DNA of 64,000 bases, from the NCBI RefSeq assembly GCF_040564635.1, contig NZ_CP159837.1, positions 6,497,001 through 6,561,000 on the forward strand, written 5' to 3'. Below are positions 1 through 10,227 of the stretch, piece after piece (the first letter of the stretch is position 1; each line of letters starts with the position of its first letter). The notes beneath the pieces are model-generated. The model saw only the letters and a program-made list of their open reading frames with translations, was not told where the DNA came from and did not search any database. This stretch comes from Planktothricoides raciborskii GIHE-MW2. GTDB lineage: Bacteria; Cyanobacteriota; Cyanobacteriia; Cyanobacteriales; Laspinemataceae. A program made the position numbers and the translations under genes.

Positions 1-200
1 GGGAAATTCTGGGCTTTTGCTCCTGCCCCCTGCGGAATGTTTTCTCAGTCCAGGAGGCACAAATTATCAGGCAAATCTTCAAGTTTTCGTTAGCATTCTC
101 ACCTATCCCAAAGTCCCTACTGACTGCCCAAATTGTCAGCCAAATTCTCAGCAAACTTTGTTAAAGCTGGCTAATTTAAAGCTAATTTAAAACAGAGATA

Positions 201-230
201 TTTACCACAAAGACACAGAGAACACAAAGA
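201..230. repeat. Dispersed cyanobacterial repeat (TTACCACAAAGACAC type)
   Basis: This is one copy of a dispersed element whose core is ACCACAAAGACACA. Related copies lie near 8083-8110, 15727-15760, 25433-25463 and 60190-60215, and inside each 248-bp unit at 19971-21210. Read on the minus strand the element encodes MCLCGKK, which creates false N-terminal extensions of neighbouring genes. Bases 1-248 show no gene. Confidence 0.6.
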
Positions 231-248
231 TCAGATATATCTATTATT

Positions 249-1499
249 CTAACCTAGAATATCTTGATATAAATTGATATAAGCCCGAGCTAAAATTTCC
301 ATCGTAAATTTCTGCTCAACGGTTTTTATAGCGCATTGGGAAAGCGATCGCCTGCGGTTTTCATCCTGCAAAACCCAAGTAATTCCTGCGGCTAAATCAT
401 CCTCACTAAAACATTTCGCCCGATAGCCATTTTGTTGATGATCGACAATTTCTTTTAAGCCGCTGCTATCAAAACAAACCACTGGAGTGCCACAAGCTAA
501 AGACTCAATCGGCGTTTTCGGACAAGCATCGAGATAGGAAGGAACAATCATCACATCTGCTGCGGCATAAACTAAGGCTAAAGTTAAATCATCATTTAAC
601 CGTCCTAGATAAGTCGTTTTCATGCCCAAATTCGGGCGATCGCGAGGTTCTGAAGCTCCAAATATCACTAATTCTGTATCAGCGGCTAAATCACTTTCGG
701 CAAATTTTTTAATCGCAGAACTCAAATATTCAAAACCTTTGCGGCGATCGCTCGTTGCTCTGATTGCCCCAAATAAAATCAACTTACGATTCTCTGGTAA
801 ATTCAGCAATTGTCTCGCTAACTTTTTATCTCTGGGCTGAAAAGTTAACGTATTAATCGCATTATAAATAACTTCTATTCGGGAATCTTTAAACAAACTA
901 CTTTGTCTCGTACAGTCTGCCAACCACTGACTAACCGCTACAATCGTCATATTTAAATCATTAAACGATTTTTGTTTTCGGTGCCAAAGCTTTCGAGATA
1001 AATCGTGTTCTTTTCCCGACCCTAAATGAGGACATAACCCACAATTCACTTGATAGCGAGTGCAGTCCTCCGTATAATGGCAGCCTCCCGTGAACCCCCA
1101 CATATCCCGAAATGTCCAGACAATTGGTTTTTCAATTTTAGCAATAGTTTCGGGATTCAAGAAAGATTTACCAATCCAATGGATATTCACAATATCTGGG
1201 TTAATCGATTTAACTTTAGACAAGATATTTTGGGAATACCAAGCGGGAGAAAACAATTCTTTTTTTTGATTTTTATATTGTTTCAGCGGCCATTCATCAA
1301 TATATTCACCAATATCTCTGCGGAGTTTCTCCGATATCGTCCTATACTGACTGCCCATCACCGTATAATCGTCACTCAACTTATGACCCACCAGCATCAT
1401 AGAATTCACACCTGCTTTTAAGAGAGACTGGTGCATCCAATAAGCCCCACGAGAAGCCCCTCCTTCAATATCCCAAGTATTCAAATGTAATATTTTCAT
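249..1499 (-). CDS. GT4-type glycosyltransferase
   Basis: GT-B fold glycosyltransferase that probably adds a sugar to a surface polysaccharide from a nucleotide-sugar donor. The N-terminus begins MKILHLNTWDIEGGASRGA, with the glycine-rich loop expected for GT4 enzymes. The donor-site block PIESLACGTPVV lies near residue 330, with the usual conserved glutamate. A cysteine cluster near residues 140-160 (CHYTEDC and CGLC) is seen in some polysaccharide-cluster GT4 proteins. An ATG two codons upstream (1505) is also possible; 1499 was chosen because the family normally starts at MKILHL. It is the last gene of a minus-strand run of four glycosyltransferases. The donor and acceptor sugars cannot be told from sequence. 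Confidence 0.8.
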   Translation of the reverse strand: MKILHLNTWDIEGGASRGAYWMHQSLLKAGVNSMMLVGHKLSDDYTVMGSQYRTISEKLRRDIGEYIDEWPLKQYKNQKKELFSPAWYSQNILSKVKSINPDIVNIHWIGKSFLNPETIAKIEKPIVWTFRDMWGFTGGCHYTEDCTRYQVNCGLCPHLGSGKEHDLSRKLWHRKQKSFNDLNMTIVAVSQWLADCTRQSSLFKDSRIEVIYNAINTLTFQPRDKKLARQLLNLPENRKLILFGAIRATSDRRKGFEYLSSAIKKFAESDLAADTELVIFGASEPRDRPNLGMKTTYLGRLNDDLTLALVYAAADVMIVPSYLDACPKTPIESLACGTPVVCFDSSGLKEIVDHQQNGYRAKCFSEDDLAAGITWVLQDENRRRSLSQCAIKTVEQKFTMEILARAYINLYQDILG

Positions 1500-1667
1500 T
1501 ATCATTATGAACTATAGACAAAAAACCTGTACCAAGCTGCCCTCGTTCGGGAATCCATCTTTTTAAGCATCTCAGCAGACAAATCGATCTTGGCATCGCA
1601 TCAGGCGTGAGTTTTAGATCAATTTTATATCATAGACATTCGGCAATCTATGATTACTCGGTAAAAA

Positions 1668-2618
1668 TTATGCAGATAGCTTTTTCAAATTCTCGATCAA
1701 GATTCTGGATTGCTTAGGCAGAAAAATCGTGATTAATATTTTTATTAGCAGCACCGACACAAATCGTGATTTCGTCAGGATCGATGGATTGTGAAGAATC
1801 GCTTTCACAAAACATTTAAATGCAATCAATCCTTCTTGTGTAGTGGGATAATTTTCTAAAGCCTTGGCCATCAAATATTTGTATCGATTTGCTAAACAAA
1901 TCTTCTTTAAATGTTGGAGAGATTCAGGCGCATTAGCAAATGCTCTTTCCAGGGTTTTTAGGCTAACTTGCTCCATTTTCAAAACATTTTGAGTCACAGA
2001 ACCAGCACTTTGTTGTCTATACAAAATTTGCACATGTGGCACTACGACTAAATTATATTTAGCCAATAACCTAAGCCATAAATCCCAATCAGCCGCTGGA
2101 GCAAGTGATACTTCAAAATTTCCTACTTCATCTAATGCTTGCTTACGAATCAAGGGATTAGAACCCGAACCTACATAATCTTCCAACAAGAGTTTGGTAT
2201 AAGCATCGCCATTAAAAGTAGGGTGAGGTCCTTGACGTAAAAACTGACCGGATTTATCGATGTGATCTGTCCAGCTTATTGCCACGGCAGCTTCAGGATT
2301 ATTTTGCAGTGATTTCAATTGATCTTTTAATTTATCCGTTGTCCATAGATCATCTGCATCTATAAATGAAATATATTCACCCTTAGCTAGAGATAATCCT
2401 CTATTGTTACTAAAAGCTTGACCTGAATTTGCATGAGAAAATACCTGTATTCTTGAATCAGAAATGCTGTTAATGACATCTAAAGTTGCATCCTGAGATC
2501 CGTCATTAATAATAATTAGTTCCCAATCTGTAAAACTTTGATTTATGACCGATTTAATTGTTTCGGCTATGGTTTCCGATCCGTTATAAACCGACAAAAT
2601 TACTGAAATTAATGGCAT
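1668..2618 (-). CDS. GT2 family glycosyltransferase
   Basis: GT-A fold family 2 glycosyltransferase of 316 residues. The nucleotide-binding start ISVILSVYNGSETI, the IINDGSQDAT block near residue 40 and the metal-binding ISFIDADDLW near residue 90 are all visible. The C-terminal part holds a hydrophobic stretch (residues ~285-305) that may associate with the membrane. It lies between an hpsE-like gene upstream and a GT4 gene downstream, all minus strand with gaps of 60-170 bp, so they may be co-transcribed. The role is inferred to be assembly of an exported polysaccharide; the specific sugar is unknown. Confidence 0.8.
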   Translation of the reverse strand: MPLISVILSVYNGSETIAETIKSVINQSFTDWELIIINDGSQDATLDVINSISDSRIQVFSHANSGQAFSNNRGLSLAKGEYISFIDADDLWTTDKLKDQLKSLQNNPEAAVAISWTDHIDKSGQFLRQGPHPTFNGDAYTKLLLEDYVGSGSNPLIRKQALDEVGNFEVSLAPAADWDLWLRLLAKYNLVVVPHVQILYRQQSAGSVTQNVLKMEQVSLKTLERAFANAPESLQHLKKICLANRYKYLMAKALENYPTTQEGLIAFKCFVKAILHNPSILTKSRFVSVLLIKILITIFLPKQSRILIENLKKLSA

Positions 2619-2679
2619 ATATTTCCTGTTTTTTAAAAAACTAAAATTTGCTCCAGTAAAACCATTAATATTTGATCAA

Positions 2680-3633
2680 TTATTGATCGATTTTCATTAA
2701 CTCAACAAAAGGACTCATCAAACTTCCCCAAGAAAATTCCATTTCAAAGGCTGGAATTAACTGATTTTTCACGTCACTTCTATATTTTAACCGATATTCT
2801 AGTAAACGACGCAAATTACCCAGTATTGTCCTAATAAAAATTACTGGTCTTTCACCAGGTTTAGCATTAATCATCCTCAGTTGATAGGTGGCTAAACCGC
2901 AACCTCTAGCAATAGAAAGCAGATAATCTCTTTCCAATCGCCAGTGGGGAATCTGATGATGAGTGTGCATCGCTGGATTATACCAAATTTTCCAACCTGT
3001 TTTATATATATAAAGCAAGGGCTCGTAATCATCGCCCTGGATTAACAACCCTGGTAATTTTCCCGTTAACCGGGGGCGATCGGGCACACTTTCCAGCCAA
3101 GCTTGCTTGCGAACCACCAAAGCTGCCGCAGGGGGTAATCTAATATTTGCCGCATCAAAAGTAAAAGGTTCTGAACCATGTTCTCTAATGGCTAGAAATT
3201 GTTGAATTTTCTCAAAACCTTCTGGGGGTTGGACTTCAAAATCACCGTGGATCTGTCCGCCAATTGCACCAGCATCAGGATGTGCTTGGGCAAAGGAATA
3301 AGCCGCCGCGATCCAGTCTGGTTCAGGTAAATTATCATCATCCAGAAATCCAATCCATTCTCCTTGGGCTTCTCGAACTGCTTTCAGTCTAGCAAATGCC
3401 GCCCCCTGCTCGGGTTCAAAAAAGTATTTTAAAGCTACCCCAGGCATAGATTTTGACCAAGTTGCTTGATATTCTTGCACAACTTTGGCTGTGTCATCTT
3501 TGCTGTTATTATCAACAATAATAATTTCCCTGGAAAGATTTTCAATACCTGTTTGTTTTTCCAGCTTTGCCAATACTTTAGTCAAACGGCTGGCTCCATT
3601 ATAAGTAGGAATTGCTACGGTGAAGTAAACCAC
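2680..3633 (-). CDS. hpsE: GT2 glycosyltransferase, HpsE-like (hormogonium polysaccharide)
   Basis: Family 2 glycosyltransferase resembling HpsE, which in filamentous cyanobacteria helps make the polysaccharide secreted during gliding. Visible motifs are FTVAIPTYNGASRL at the N-terminus, IIVDNNSKDDTAKVV near residue 40 and the acidic metal site IGFLDDDNLPEPDW near residue 95. The 317-residue length suits the family. The next gene upstream (3739-4710) is a clear paralogue with the same motif order, so the pair looks like a tandem duplication that diverged. The HpsE name rests on recalled family sequence, not on a search. Confidence 0.65.
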   Translation of the reverse strand: MVYFTVAIPTYNGASRLTKVLAKLEKQTGIENLSREIIIVDNNSKDDTAKVVQEYQATWSKSMPGVALKYFFEPEQGAAFARLKAVREAQGEWIGFLDDDNLPEPDWIAAAYSFAQAHPDAGAIGGQIHGDFEVQPPEGFEKIQQFLAIREHGSEPFTFDAANIRLPPAAALVVRKQAWLESVPDRPRLTGKLPGLLIQGDDYEPLLYIYKTGWKIWYNPAMHTHHQIPHWRLERDYLLSIARGCGLATYQLRMINAKPGERPVIFIRTILGNLRRLLEYRLKYRSDVKNQLIPAFEMEFSWGSLMSPFVELMKIDQ

Positions 3634-3738
3634 TTTTTCCCCCGATTAACTGAATGAATATCACCCTTGGTTTTAACTGTAGTGAAATGATTCAAGCATG
3701 AGCGATCGCGATCGCCTCCCATGATTTTTTTATTTTTT

Positions 3739-4710
3739 TCAGTTTTTTTCAGCTTTTTTCAAATAACCATGCCTCCATAAATAAAAGGGACTTTGCAAAC
3801 TACTGACTAAAAGTTGCATTTCACAAGCGGCCACCAAGTCGGTTTTAATTTTAGTGCCATATTTTAGCAAATGTAGCAATATTTTGCGAATATCGTTGGC
3901 GCTATAAGCTAAGAGAACCAAAGGTTTAAGCCAAGATTTAACTCCTACCATTCGAGTGACATAGCGACTTAAACCAATGCCACGAAAAAAAGGAATTAAA
4001 TAATCTTTTTCAAAGCGCCACTTAGGAATTTTATGTCTAACTTCCATTGCTGGATTATACCAAATTTCCCAGCCAGACTGTTGAATATAGGCTAAAACCT
4101 CCAAATCTTCACTGGTGAGCATACTGCCAGGAACTCTGCCACTTAATATACAGTGTTTTGGCACATTTGCCAGCCAGATTTCTTTTCTCACGACCAGTCC
4201 CGCAGAAGGGGGTAAAACTTTTTTTTTGGAATTGTATAAAAGCGGTTTATATCCCCGTTCATTGATGGCTAAAAATGGGACTATCCGCTCAAAATTTTCT
4301 GGTGTTTCTACTTCAAATTGGCCATGAATTTGACTGGCATAAGCCCCGGCTTTGGGGTATTTTTGCCCAAATAAAAATGCTTCATTTACCCAATTATTTG
4401 CAGGTAAATTATCGTCATCGATAAAACCAATTAAGTCTGATTTCGCTTCTTTAATCGCTCGTTTCCTGGCAAAACCCGCACCTTGTTGGGATTCAAAAAC
4501 ATATTTTAAGGGATAAGTTTCTGGCCAATTATTTTGATATTCGCGCACGATTTTGGCGGTGCCATCTTTGCTGTTATTGTCAATCACCATAATTTCCCAG
4601 GAAATATTTTCCGGGTTGATTTGCGATCGCAGACAATCTAAAACTTCGGGCAACCGCTTTTCTCCATTATAAGTGCATATCGCTACGGTAAAATTGACCA
4701 TAAGTGCCAA
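3739..4710 (-). CDS. hpsE: GT2 glycosyltransferase, second HpsE-like paralogue
   Basis: Second family 2 glycosyltransferase of the HpsE type (323 residues). FTVAICTYNGEKRLPEVLD at the start, VIDNNSKDGTAKIV near residue 42 and the metal-binding IGFIDDDNLPANNW near residue 98 line up with the neighbour at 2680-3633. Both share the GLVVRK block near residue 170 and a C-terminal KYGTKIKTDLVAACEMQ / KYRSDVKNQLIPAFEME type segment. It is the first gene of the glycosyltransferase run after clpB. The start used is the first good ATG (MALMVNFTV); the internal ATG at MVNFTV is an alternative. Confidence 0.65.
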   Translation of the reverse strand: MALMVNFTVAICTYNGEKRLPEVLDCLRSQINPENISWEIMVIDNNSKDGTAKIVREYQNNWPETYPLKYVFESQQGAGFARKRAIKEAKSDLIGFIDDDNLPANNWVNEAFLFGQKYPKAGAYASQIHGQFEVETPENFERIVPFLAINERGYKPLLYNSKKKVLPPSAGLVVRKEIWLANVPKHCILSGRVPGSMLTSEDLEVLAYIQQSGWEIWYNPAMEVRHKIPKWRFEKDYLIPFFRGIGLSRYVTRMVGVKSWLKPLVLLAYSANDIRKILLHLLKYGTKIKTDLVAACEMQLLVSSLQSPFYLWRHGYLKKAEKN

Positions 4711-4739
4711 TGTTGAGTGATGCTAGATTGTTGATTGTT

Positions 4740-4787
4740 GGGTAGGGATTCTTTCACGGTTGACTGTTAACAAAAGAATCCCTACCC
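4740..4787. terminator. Strong hairpin between clpB and glycosyltransferase run
   Basis: A 15-bp perfect inverted repeat (GGGTAGGGATTCTTT and its complement) with an 18-nt loop lies just downstream of the clpB stop. No T-tract follows on the minus strand, so it is not a textbook intrinsic terminator. It could slow transcription, stabilise the clpB 3' end, or be a mobile palindromic repeat. Confidence 0.5.
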
Positions 4788-4799
4788 TGCTGCCTTCGG

Positions 4800-7667
4800 T
4801 TAAGATTTCATCGGCTGACTATTAATTTCTATCGTCTGTCCGGTAATGGGGAATGATTTACCCCGCTGAACCGCTACGGGTTCCGGTTCTTCTGACCAGG
4901 GGTCAGTTTCCGAGGTTGTCGTGACTTCAGTGGCTTCTAAAACGTCTACTTCCAAAGTTTCGGCAGCATTCACCGCTGAAGTTTCGGACAGTTCATCAGA
5001 GCTTTCTGACAATGTTTCCGAACTATCAGAAATATCGGAGCTAAATCTTAGCTGCCCGTCTCCGAGACTAATATATATCGTGTCACCGGCGACAAACTTT
5101 TGCTCTAGGAGCAAGTTCGCAATGGGATTTTCTAATTCCCGCTGAATGGCTCGTTTGAGGGGTCTAGCCCCATACACCGGATCGTACCCTACATCGGCAA
5201 TATATTTCTGCGCTGCGGGCATTAAATTGAAAGTAATTTTTTGTTCGGCGAGGAGTTTTTCCAGTCGTTTGACCTGAATGGCGACAATTTGCGCTAGTTC
5301 TGAACGGCTGAGGGGGTGGAAAATAATCGTGTCATCTACCCGGTTGAGAAATTCCGGGCGGAAATGTTTGCGTAAAGAATGCATGACTCGTTTCCGCATT
5401 TCCTCATATTTAGAGTCATCCCCGGAAACATCGAGAATATGGTCGCTGCCAATATTGCTGGTCATTACGATGACGGTGTTGCGGAAATCTACCACCCGCC
5501 CTTGGGAGTCAGTAATGCGGCCATCGTCCAGGACTTGTAGGAGGATATTAAATACGTCCGGGTGGGCTTTTTCTACTTCATCAAATAAGACTACGGAGTA
5601 AGCATGACGCCGCACCGCTTCCGTGAGTTGACCCCCTTCATCGTATCCCACATAACCGGGAGGGGCGCCGACTAACCGGGCGACGGAATGTTTTTCCATG
5701 TATTCGGACATATCGATGCGAACGATCGCCTCTTCGCTGTCAAACATAGCCTCTGCCAGGGTTCGGGCTAACTCGGTTTTGCCCACTCCCGTCGGCCCCA
5801 TAAATAGGAAAGAACCAATGGGACGGCTGGGGTCTTTCATGCCAGCGCGAGCTCGCCGAATGGCCGCCGATACAGCGGTGACGGCTTCTTGCTGGCCGAT
5901 GACCCGTTGATGTAGATAGGATTCCAGGTGCAGGAGTTTTTGGCGTTCCGATTCTAATAACCGATTTACGGGAATGCCGGTCCATTTGGCGACAATTTCC
6001 GCAATATCTGATTCGGTGACTTGTTCCCGCAATAGGGTAGCGCCGCTAGATTGTAACTTCAGCAGTTCCGCTTCTTTGGCTTCGCGATCGCGCTGCAAAA
6101 CTGCCAACTGTCCGTATTTCAACCGTGAAGCCCGTTCCAGTTCATATTTCCGTTCTGCTTGTTCGATTTGCACCCGGATTTGGTCTTCTTCTTCTTTTAA
6201 AGTATTGATGTCATCCAAAAGATGCTTTTCCGTTTGCCACTGAGAACTGAGGGATTCTTGTTTGGTTTTCAGAGAGGTAATTTCTGAGTTAATTCGGGCT
6301 AACCGTTCTTTGGAGGAACGATAAGCACTCGACCCAACGACTCCTTCCCCTTCTCCTTCCAGAGACAGTTTTTCCATTTCTAACTGCATTAACCGCCGGT
6401 CTACCCCTTCCAGTTCCGCCGGTTTAGAGGTAATTTCCATTTTTAGTTTTGCTGCCGCTTCGTCTACCAGGTCGATCGCTTTATCGGGCAAAAACCGCTC
6501 GGAAATATAGCGATCGCTCAACGTAGCTGCTGCCACCAAAGCGGAATCCAGGATTTTCACCCCGTGGTGGACTTCATAGCGTTCTTTCAGACCCCGCAAA
6601 ATGGAGATGGTATTTTCCACCGTAGGCTGACCCACAAACACTTGTTGAAAACGCCGTTCCAGGGCGGCATCTTTTTCAATATGTTTGCGATATTCATCCA
6701 AGGTGGTAGCGCCAATACAGCGGATTTCTCCCCTAGCTAACATGGGTTTGAGCAGGTTACTGGCATCCATTGTCCCCTGTCCGGCCCCTGCCCCTACGAC
6801 CGTATGGAGTTCGTCAATAAATAGGACAATTTGCCCGTCGGATTGAATTACTTCCCGCAAAACCGCCCGGAGTCGTTGCTCAAATTCCCCGCGAAATTTC
6901 GCCCCAGCAATCAAGCTGCCCATGTCCAGGGAAATCAACTGACGATTTTTCAGGGATTCCGGCACATCCCCATTCAGGATCCGTTGGGCTAAGGCTTCGG
7001 CGATCGCGGTTTTGCCCACCCCTGGCTCCCCAATGAGTACGGGATTATTTTTCGTCCGCCGCGAAAGTACCTGAATCACTCGGCGAATTTCCTCATCTCG
7101 ACCAATTACCGGATCTAATTTACCTTTGCGGGCTTCTTCGGTTAAATCGCGGCCATACTTTTCCAGGGCTTCATATTGACTTTCTGGGTTTTGATCGGTG
7201 ACTTTGGTATTGCCGCGAATGGTTTTAATCGCTGCTGCCAGTTGTTGTTGCTCAAAGGGAGTCCGGGGGTCTTGGGTGGAGGCTTTCATTACCCGTCGTC
7301 CGACTCGTTCTTCTTCTGCCAAAGCCAGCAGAATATGTTCCACAGAGATAAAATTATCGTTCCAATTTACCCGCGCTTCTTCCGCTTTGTCCAACATCAC
7401 ATCTAAACTACGGCCTAAGTACAACTCCGTGGTGTTGGGGACTTTCGGCTGTCGGACGGCAAAGGCGTTGAGTTGTTGTAGAAGCTTTTCCGGGAGAATT
7501 CCCGCACGAGTCAGAACTCGGTTGGCTAATGATTTTTGTTCCAGGAGGGCGATCGCCACGTGCTCCACTTCTAAATATTGATGCTGATAGCGACGCGCAA
7601 CATCTTGGGATTTGACAATTGCTTCCCAAGCGGTATCGGTGAATTTACTAGGGTCGGTGGGCTGCAT
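4800..7667 (-). CDS. clpB: ATP-dependent disaggregase ClpB with acidic C-terminal tail
   Basis: Hsp104/ClpB hexameric disaggregase that works with DnaK to rescue aggregated proteins in the cytoplasm. The Clp N-domain spans about residues 6-150. NBD1 has Walker [10 protein letters not shown] near residue 215. The coiled-coil middle domain runs about 410-540, and NBD2 has Walker [10 protein letters not shown] near residue 615 and sensor-2 [11 protein letters not shown] near residue 830. Typical ClpB ends soon after that point (about 860-880 residues). This protein reaches 955 because of an extra tail of about 80 residues rich in Ser, Glu, Asp and Thr. No CIRCE-like operator was seen upstream. 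Confidence 0.95.
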   Translation of the reverse strand: MQPTDPSKFTDTAWEAIVKSQDVARRYQHQYLEVEHVAIALLEQKSLANRVLTRAGILPEKLLQQLNAFAVRQPKVPNTTELYLGRSLDVMLDKAEEARVNWNDNFISVEHILLALAEEERVGRRVMKASTQDPRTPFEQQQLAAAIKTIRGNTKVTDQNPESQYEALEKYGRDLTEEARKGKLDPVIGRDEEIRRVIQVLSRRTKNNPVLIGEPGVGKTAIAEALAQRILNGDVPESLKNRQLISLDMGSLIAGAKFRGEFEQRLRAVLREVIQSDGQIVLFIDELHTVVGAGAGQGTMDASNLLKPMLARGEIRCIGATTLDEYRKHIEKDAALERRFQQVFVGQPTVENTISILRGLKERYEVHHGVKILDSALVAAATLSDRYISERFLPDKAIDLVDEAAAKLKMEITSKPAELEGVDRRLMQLEMEKLSLEGEGEGVVGSSAYRSSKERLARINSEITSLKTKQESLSSQWQTEKHLLDDINTLKEEEDQIRVQIEQAERKYELERASRLKYGQLAVLQRDREAKEAELLKLQSSGATLLREQVTESDIAEIVAKWTGIPVNRLLESERQKLLHLESYLHQRVIGQQEAVTAVSAAIRRARAGMKDPSRPIGSFLFMGPTGVGKTELARTLAEAMFDSEEAIVRIDMSEYMEKHSVARLVGAPPGYVGYDEGGQLTEAVRRHAYSVVLFDEVEKAHPDVFNILLQVLDDGRITDSQGRVVDFRNTVIVMTSNIGSDHILDVSGDDSKYEEMRKRVMHSLRKHFRPEFLNRVDDTIIFHPLSRSELAQIVAIQVKRLEKLLAEQKITFNLMPAAQKYIADVGYDPVYGARPLKRAIQRELENPIANLLLEQKFVAGDTIYISLGDGQLRFSSDISDSSETLSESSDELSETSAVNAAETLEVDVLEATEVTTTSETDPWSEEPEPVAVQRGKSFPITGQTIEINSQPMKS

Positions 7668-8113
7668 ACGTGGAAATCTTCTCTTAGATGACAGCTATAT
7701 TTTAGTAGAGTGACAGATATTTTTTGCAGACAACAGCAATGAAATCCGTCTAGATTCAGGCAAATCATACCAAATGACTATCCCAGAAACCAGGTTTCTT
7801 TTTGGGATATCACAGTTATCTATTTTTCGCCACCAAGAAACCCGGTTTCTCTTTTCTCAACAATACCGCTGTCAACACCCATCCGGTGCCAATCACTATC
7901 CGAAAATAAAATAGTCAACAATACTGCTGTCCACTGTCTCAGAAACCGGGTTTAAGAAGGTGAATACCAAAAAAAGGACTTTATTCTTGTTTCAAGGGAT
8001 TTCAAGCCCTCGCAAATAAAAACGGTTTCTCAAGGCATCCATGCGATCGCACCTCTGGACAGAAACCAAAACCCTCTGTGTATCTCTGTGTCTCTGTGGT
8101 AAAAATTCGCCCT
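7668..8113. repeat. Intergenic region with AGAAACC palindromes
   Basis: No gene is visible. The stretch holds at least three copies of the 15-bp palindrome family AGAAACC(C/G)GGTTTCT, near 7790, 7830 and 7940, some degenerate, plus a copy of the TTACCACAGAGACAC repeat near 8083-8110. The clpB promoter must lie in its left part, but no convincing -35/-10 pair could be assigned. Confidence 0.6.
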
Positions 8114-9127
8114 TTAAAATCCTAACTTTTCTTGCAAAAGTTCTTGCAAATGCGGCAAAGATTTCCGTTGAGGCAAACTTAAAGCTTTCACTCCCGTGAG
8201 TTTTTCTACTAATTCCACTCCGGCACTATCGCTGGCGGCAATCCCACTCACTAAATCGGGGTGTAAGCCAAAACTGTTAATTAACGCCAATACAGAATAA
8301 GGATCGGACGAACAAATCACCGTACAACGAATCTGCTCTTTAATTTCATCTAAAACTATCGATCCATTGTAGGGTTCTAATGGGGAAGCCCCCGCTTCAG
8401 CCACCACTACATCGGGCTTTTCTGCGGCAATTTTGGCTAATAATTTATGAACAGAAACCCGAAACTCGTCTTCAGGGCAAACCGTAGAGGGTAAACCGAC
8501 ATCGACAAAATCAAATATCGCATCAGCCCCCGCATCTTCCATTGATAAAATATCATGGTATTGTCCAGCCCCGGCAAATTTAACTCCCACTACTTTTAAG
8601 CCCGATCGCTTCAATTGAGAAATAATCGATCGAATAGATGTAGTCTTGCCACAAGACATAGAAGTACCCACCACCATTACCGTGGGACATTGGTAATTTG
8701 TCTCTGAAATATCTGGGGCAAAATCCTGCATACAAACTTTCTTTCCTTCCCGGACAACATGACCTTGATAAGTCATCGATGCCATCGGGTCTGCCAAAAA
8801 TGACTCAGATGTCACCCGACCAAACAGACCCCCTTCGGTCATAGCTTGCATCACCCCATCATCGCCGATACTTTGCCAATCTCCCACCGCTTCCAAAGTA
8901 GCGCGACGCACCCCAAAAGCACCGACCACTAAATCTCCTTCCATTACCTCCGTCATTCTTCCTGTAGGCAGTTCCACTACTAAGTGATTTCCAGAAGGAG
9001 AAATCACTTCCCCGACCACATAATCCCCGGTTTCCCATTGCTCTTGTGGTAAAACACGCACCTCAAATGGGCGAGATTCTAAATCAGAAATCCGGGTCAT
9101 TGATGTGAAGAAATACTTTTGAAACAT
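8114..9127 (-). CDS. P-loop NTPase, DUF1611-like
   Basis: Cytoplasmic P-loop protein of 337 residues. The nucleotide-binding loop is GTSMSCGKTTS near residue 153, followed by a second acidic/glycine block AEAGASPLEPY near residue 250. About 140 residues precede the P-loop and resemble a small beta-rich domain. The arrangement recalls DUF1611/DgcN-like and MobB-like P-loop proteins, but the substrate is not evident. The gene stands alone on the minus strand with repeats on one side and a long AT-rich gap on the other. An internal ATG at 9100 (MTRISDLESR) is an equally good start; neither has a clear ribosome-binding site. Confidence 0.55.
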   Translation of the reverse strand: MFQKYFFTSMTRISDLESRPFEVRVLPQEQWETGDYVVGEVISPSGNHLVVELPTGRMTEVMEGDLVVGAFGVRRATLEAVGDWQSIGDDGVMQAMTEGGLFGRVTSESFLADPMASMTYQGHVVREGKKVCMQDFAPDISETNYQCPTVMVVGTSMSCGKTTSIRSIISQLKRSGLKVVGVKFAGAGQYHDILSMEDAGADAIFDFVDVGLPSTVCPEDEFRVSVHKLLAKIAAEKPDVVVAEAGASPLEPYNGSIVLDEIKEQIRCTVICSSDPYSVLALINSFGLHPDLVSGIAASDSAGVELVEKLTGVKALSLPQRKSLPHLQELLQEKLGF

Positions 9128-9624
9128 AATTCTTAGCGCCTTGTCAAATCTTCATAGCTATTTTCATGCTGATGATGATGAATCAAGCTATTGTGTTTCG
9201 CTATTGTATAGCGGTTTGTCCCTGATGAACGATCACTTTTTCGTCAGTTTATGTCGCTCCCCCTCAAAGCACAATGAAAAATTAGATTAAATTTGATGTG
9301 AAATGGCGGAAATTCTGGGGAACTTCAATGATTTATGAATTTTTTTATATTTTTGTGAAAAAAAAATTACATTTTGATAAAAATTGTTAAGATAAATTTT
9401 ACAAGGCCACTAACGATCATATTTAGTAGAATTAAACTGCCTGGAGCGATCGCGGATTCAGCCCGGTGACAGTCTCGATCGGTTTAACAATTCTGATCGA
9501 TATGCTGTAATAGAAGAGTCTAAGTGATTGGCCTGTGCTAACCGTCAGGGAACTATCACAGTCGCGGGCAGCTACCCAGGGGAAGGACCCCGACAGGTCA
9601 TCGGAATACGCGGAGCAAAATTTT
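9128..9624. other. AT-rich intergenic promoter region, no gene
   Basis: Divergent region between the P-loop gene (minus) and the flavin-reductase-like gene (plus). The middle (about 9300-9420) is very AT-rich with runs of A and T and probably holds promoters for one or both genes. An open frame upstream of 9625 exists but lacks coding character. No RNA gene or strong hairpin was seen. Confidence 0.4.
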
Positions 9625-10227
9625 ATGTCTGTCCCAAATAAGCTGGTCAGTCTTGATGTAAACAAAGCCTTATGGGAGCGTTTTTTCTATGTCTCACCAC
9701 TCGTTATTGTGGGCAGTCGAGAAGAAGACGGCAGCTACGATCTAGCGCCAAAGAGTATGACTATGCCGTTAGGTTGGGATAATTACTTCGGATTTATTTG
9801 CACCCCAAAACATCGCACTTACGCCAATATTAAACAATCCCAAAGTTTTACTGTCACCTTTCCCCGACCGGAACAAGTGGTTCTGACTAGCCTGAGTGCG
9901 GCGCCCCGTTGTGAGGATGATTCTAAACCAACTTTAGCGACTTTACCCACATTTCCAGCCAGCAAGGTGGATGGAATATTTCTCAAAGATGGCTATTTAT
10001 TTATTGAATGCGAACTCGATCGCATTGTGGATGGGTTCGGGGAAAATAGTTTAATTGCCGGAAAAATTGTCGCGGTTCAGGTTCAAGAAGCGGCGCTAAG
10101 AATGAGCGATCGCGACGATCAAGATTTACTGCTAAATTCACCGTTACTGGCTTATCTCTCACCCGGACGGTACGCCACTATTAATCATAGTTGCTCATTT
10201 CCCTTTTACAACGGGTATAAAAGATAA
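9625..10227 (+). CDS. Flavin reductase-like (FMN-binding split barrel) protein
   Basis: Protein of 200 residues resembling the flavin reductase/DIM6-NTAB family, which binds FMN in a split barrel. Family-like features are FFYVSPLVIVGSREEDGSYD at the N-terminus, the SMTMPLG and FGFICTPKHRTYANI stretch (residues ~50-80), and SFTVTFPRPEQV. The start at 9625 was chosen over an in-frame upstream ATG at 9535 because CGGAG sits 9 nt before it and the family begins near here. Its TAA stop overlaps the next ATG by one base (TAATG), so it is translationally coupled to the M20 peptidase. A joint catabolic role is plausible but unproven. Confidence 0.7.
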   Translation: MSVPNKLVSLDVNKALWERFFYVSPLVIVGSREEDGSYDLAPKSMTMPLGWDNYFGFICTPKHRTYANIKQSQSFTVTFPRPEQVVLTSLSAAPRCEDDSKPTLATLPTFPASKVDGIFLKDGYLFIECELDRIVDGFGENSLIAGKIVAVQVQEAALRMSDRDDQDLLLNSPLLAYLSPGRYATINHSCSFPFYNGYKR

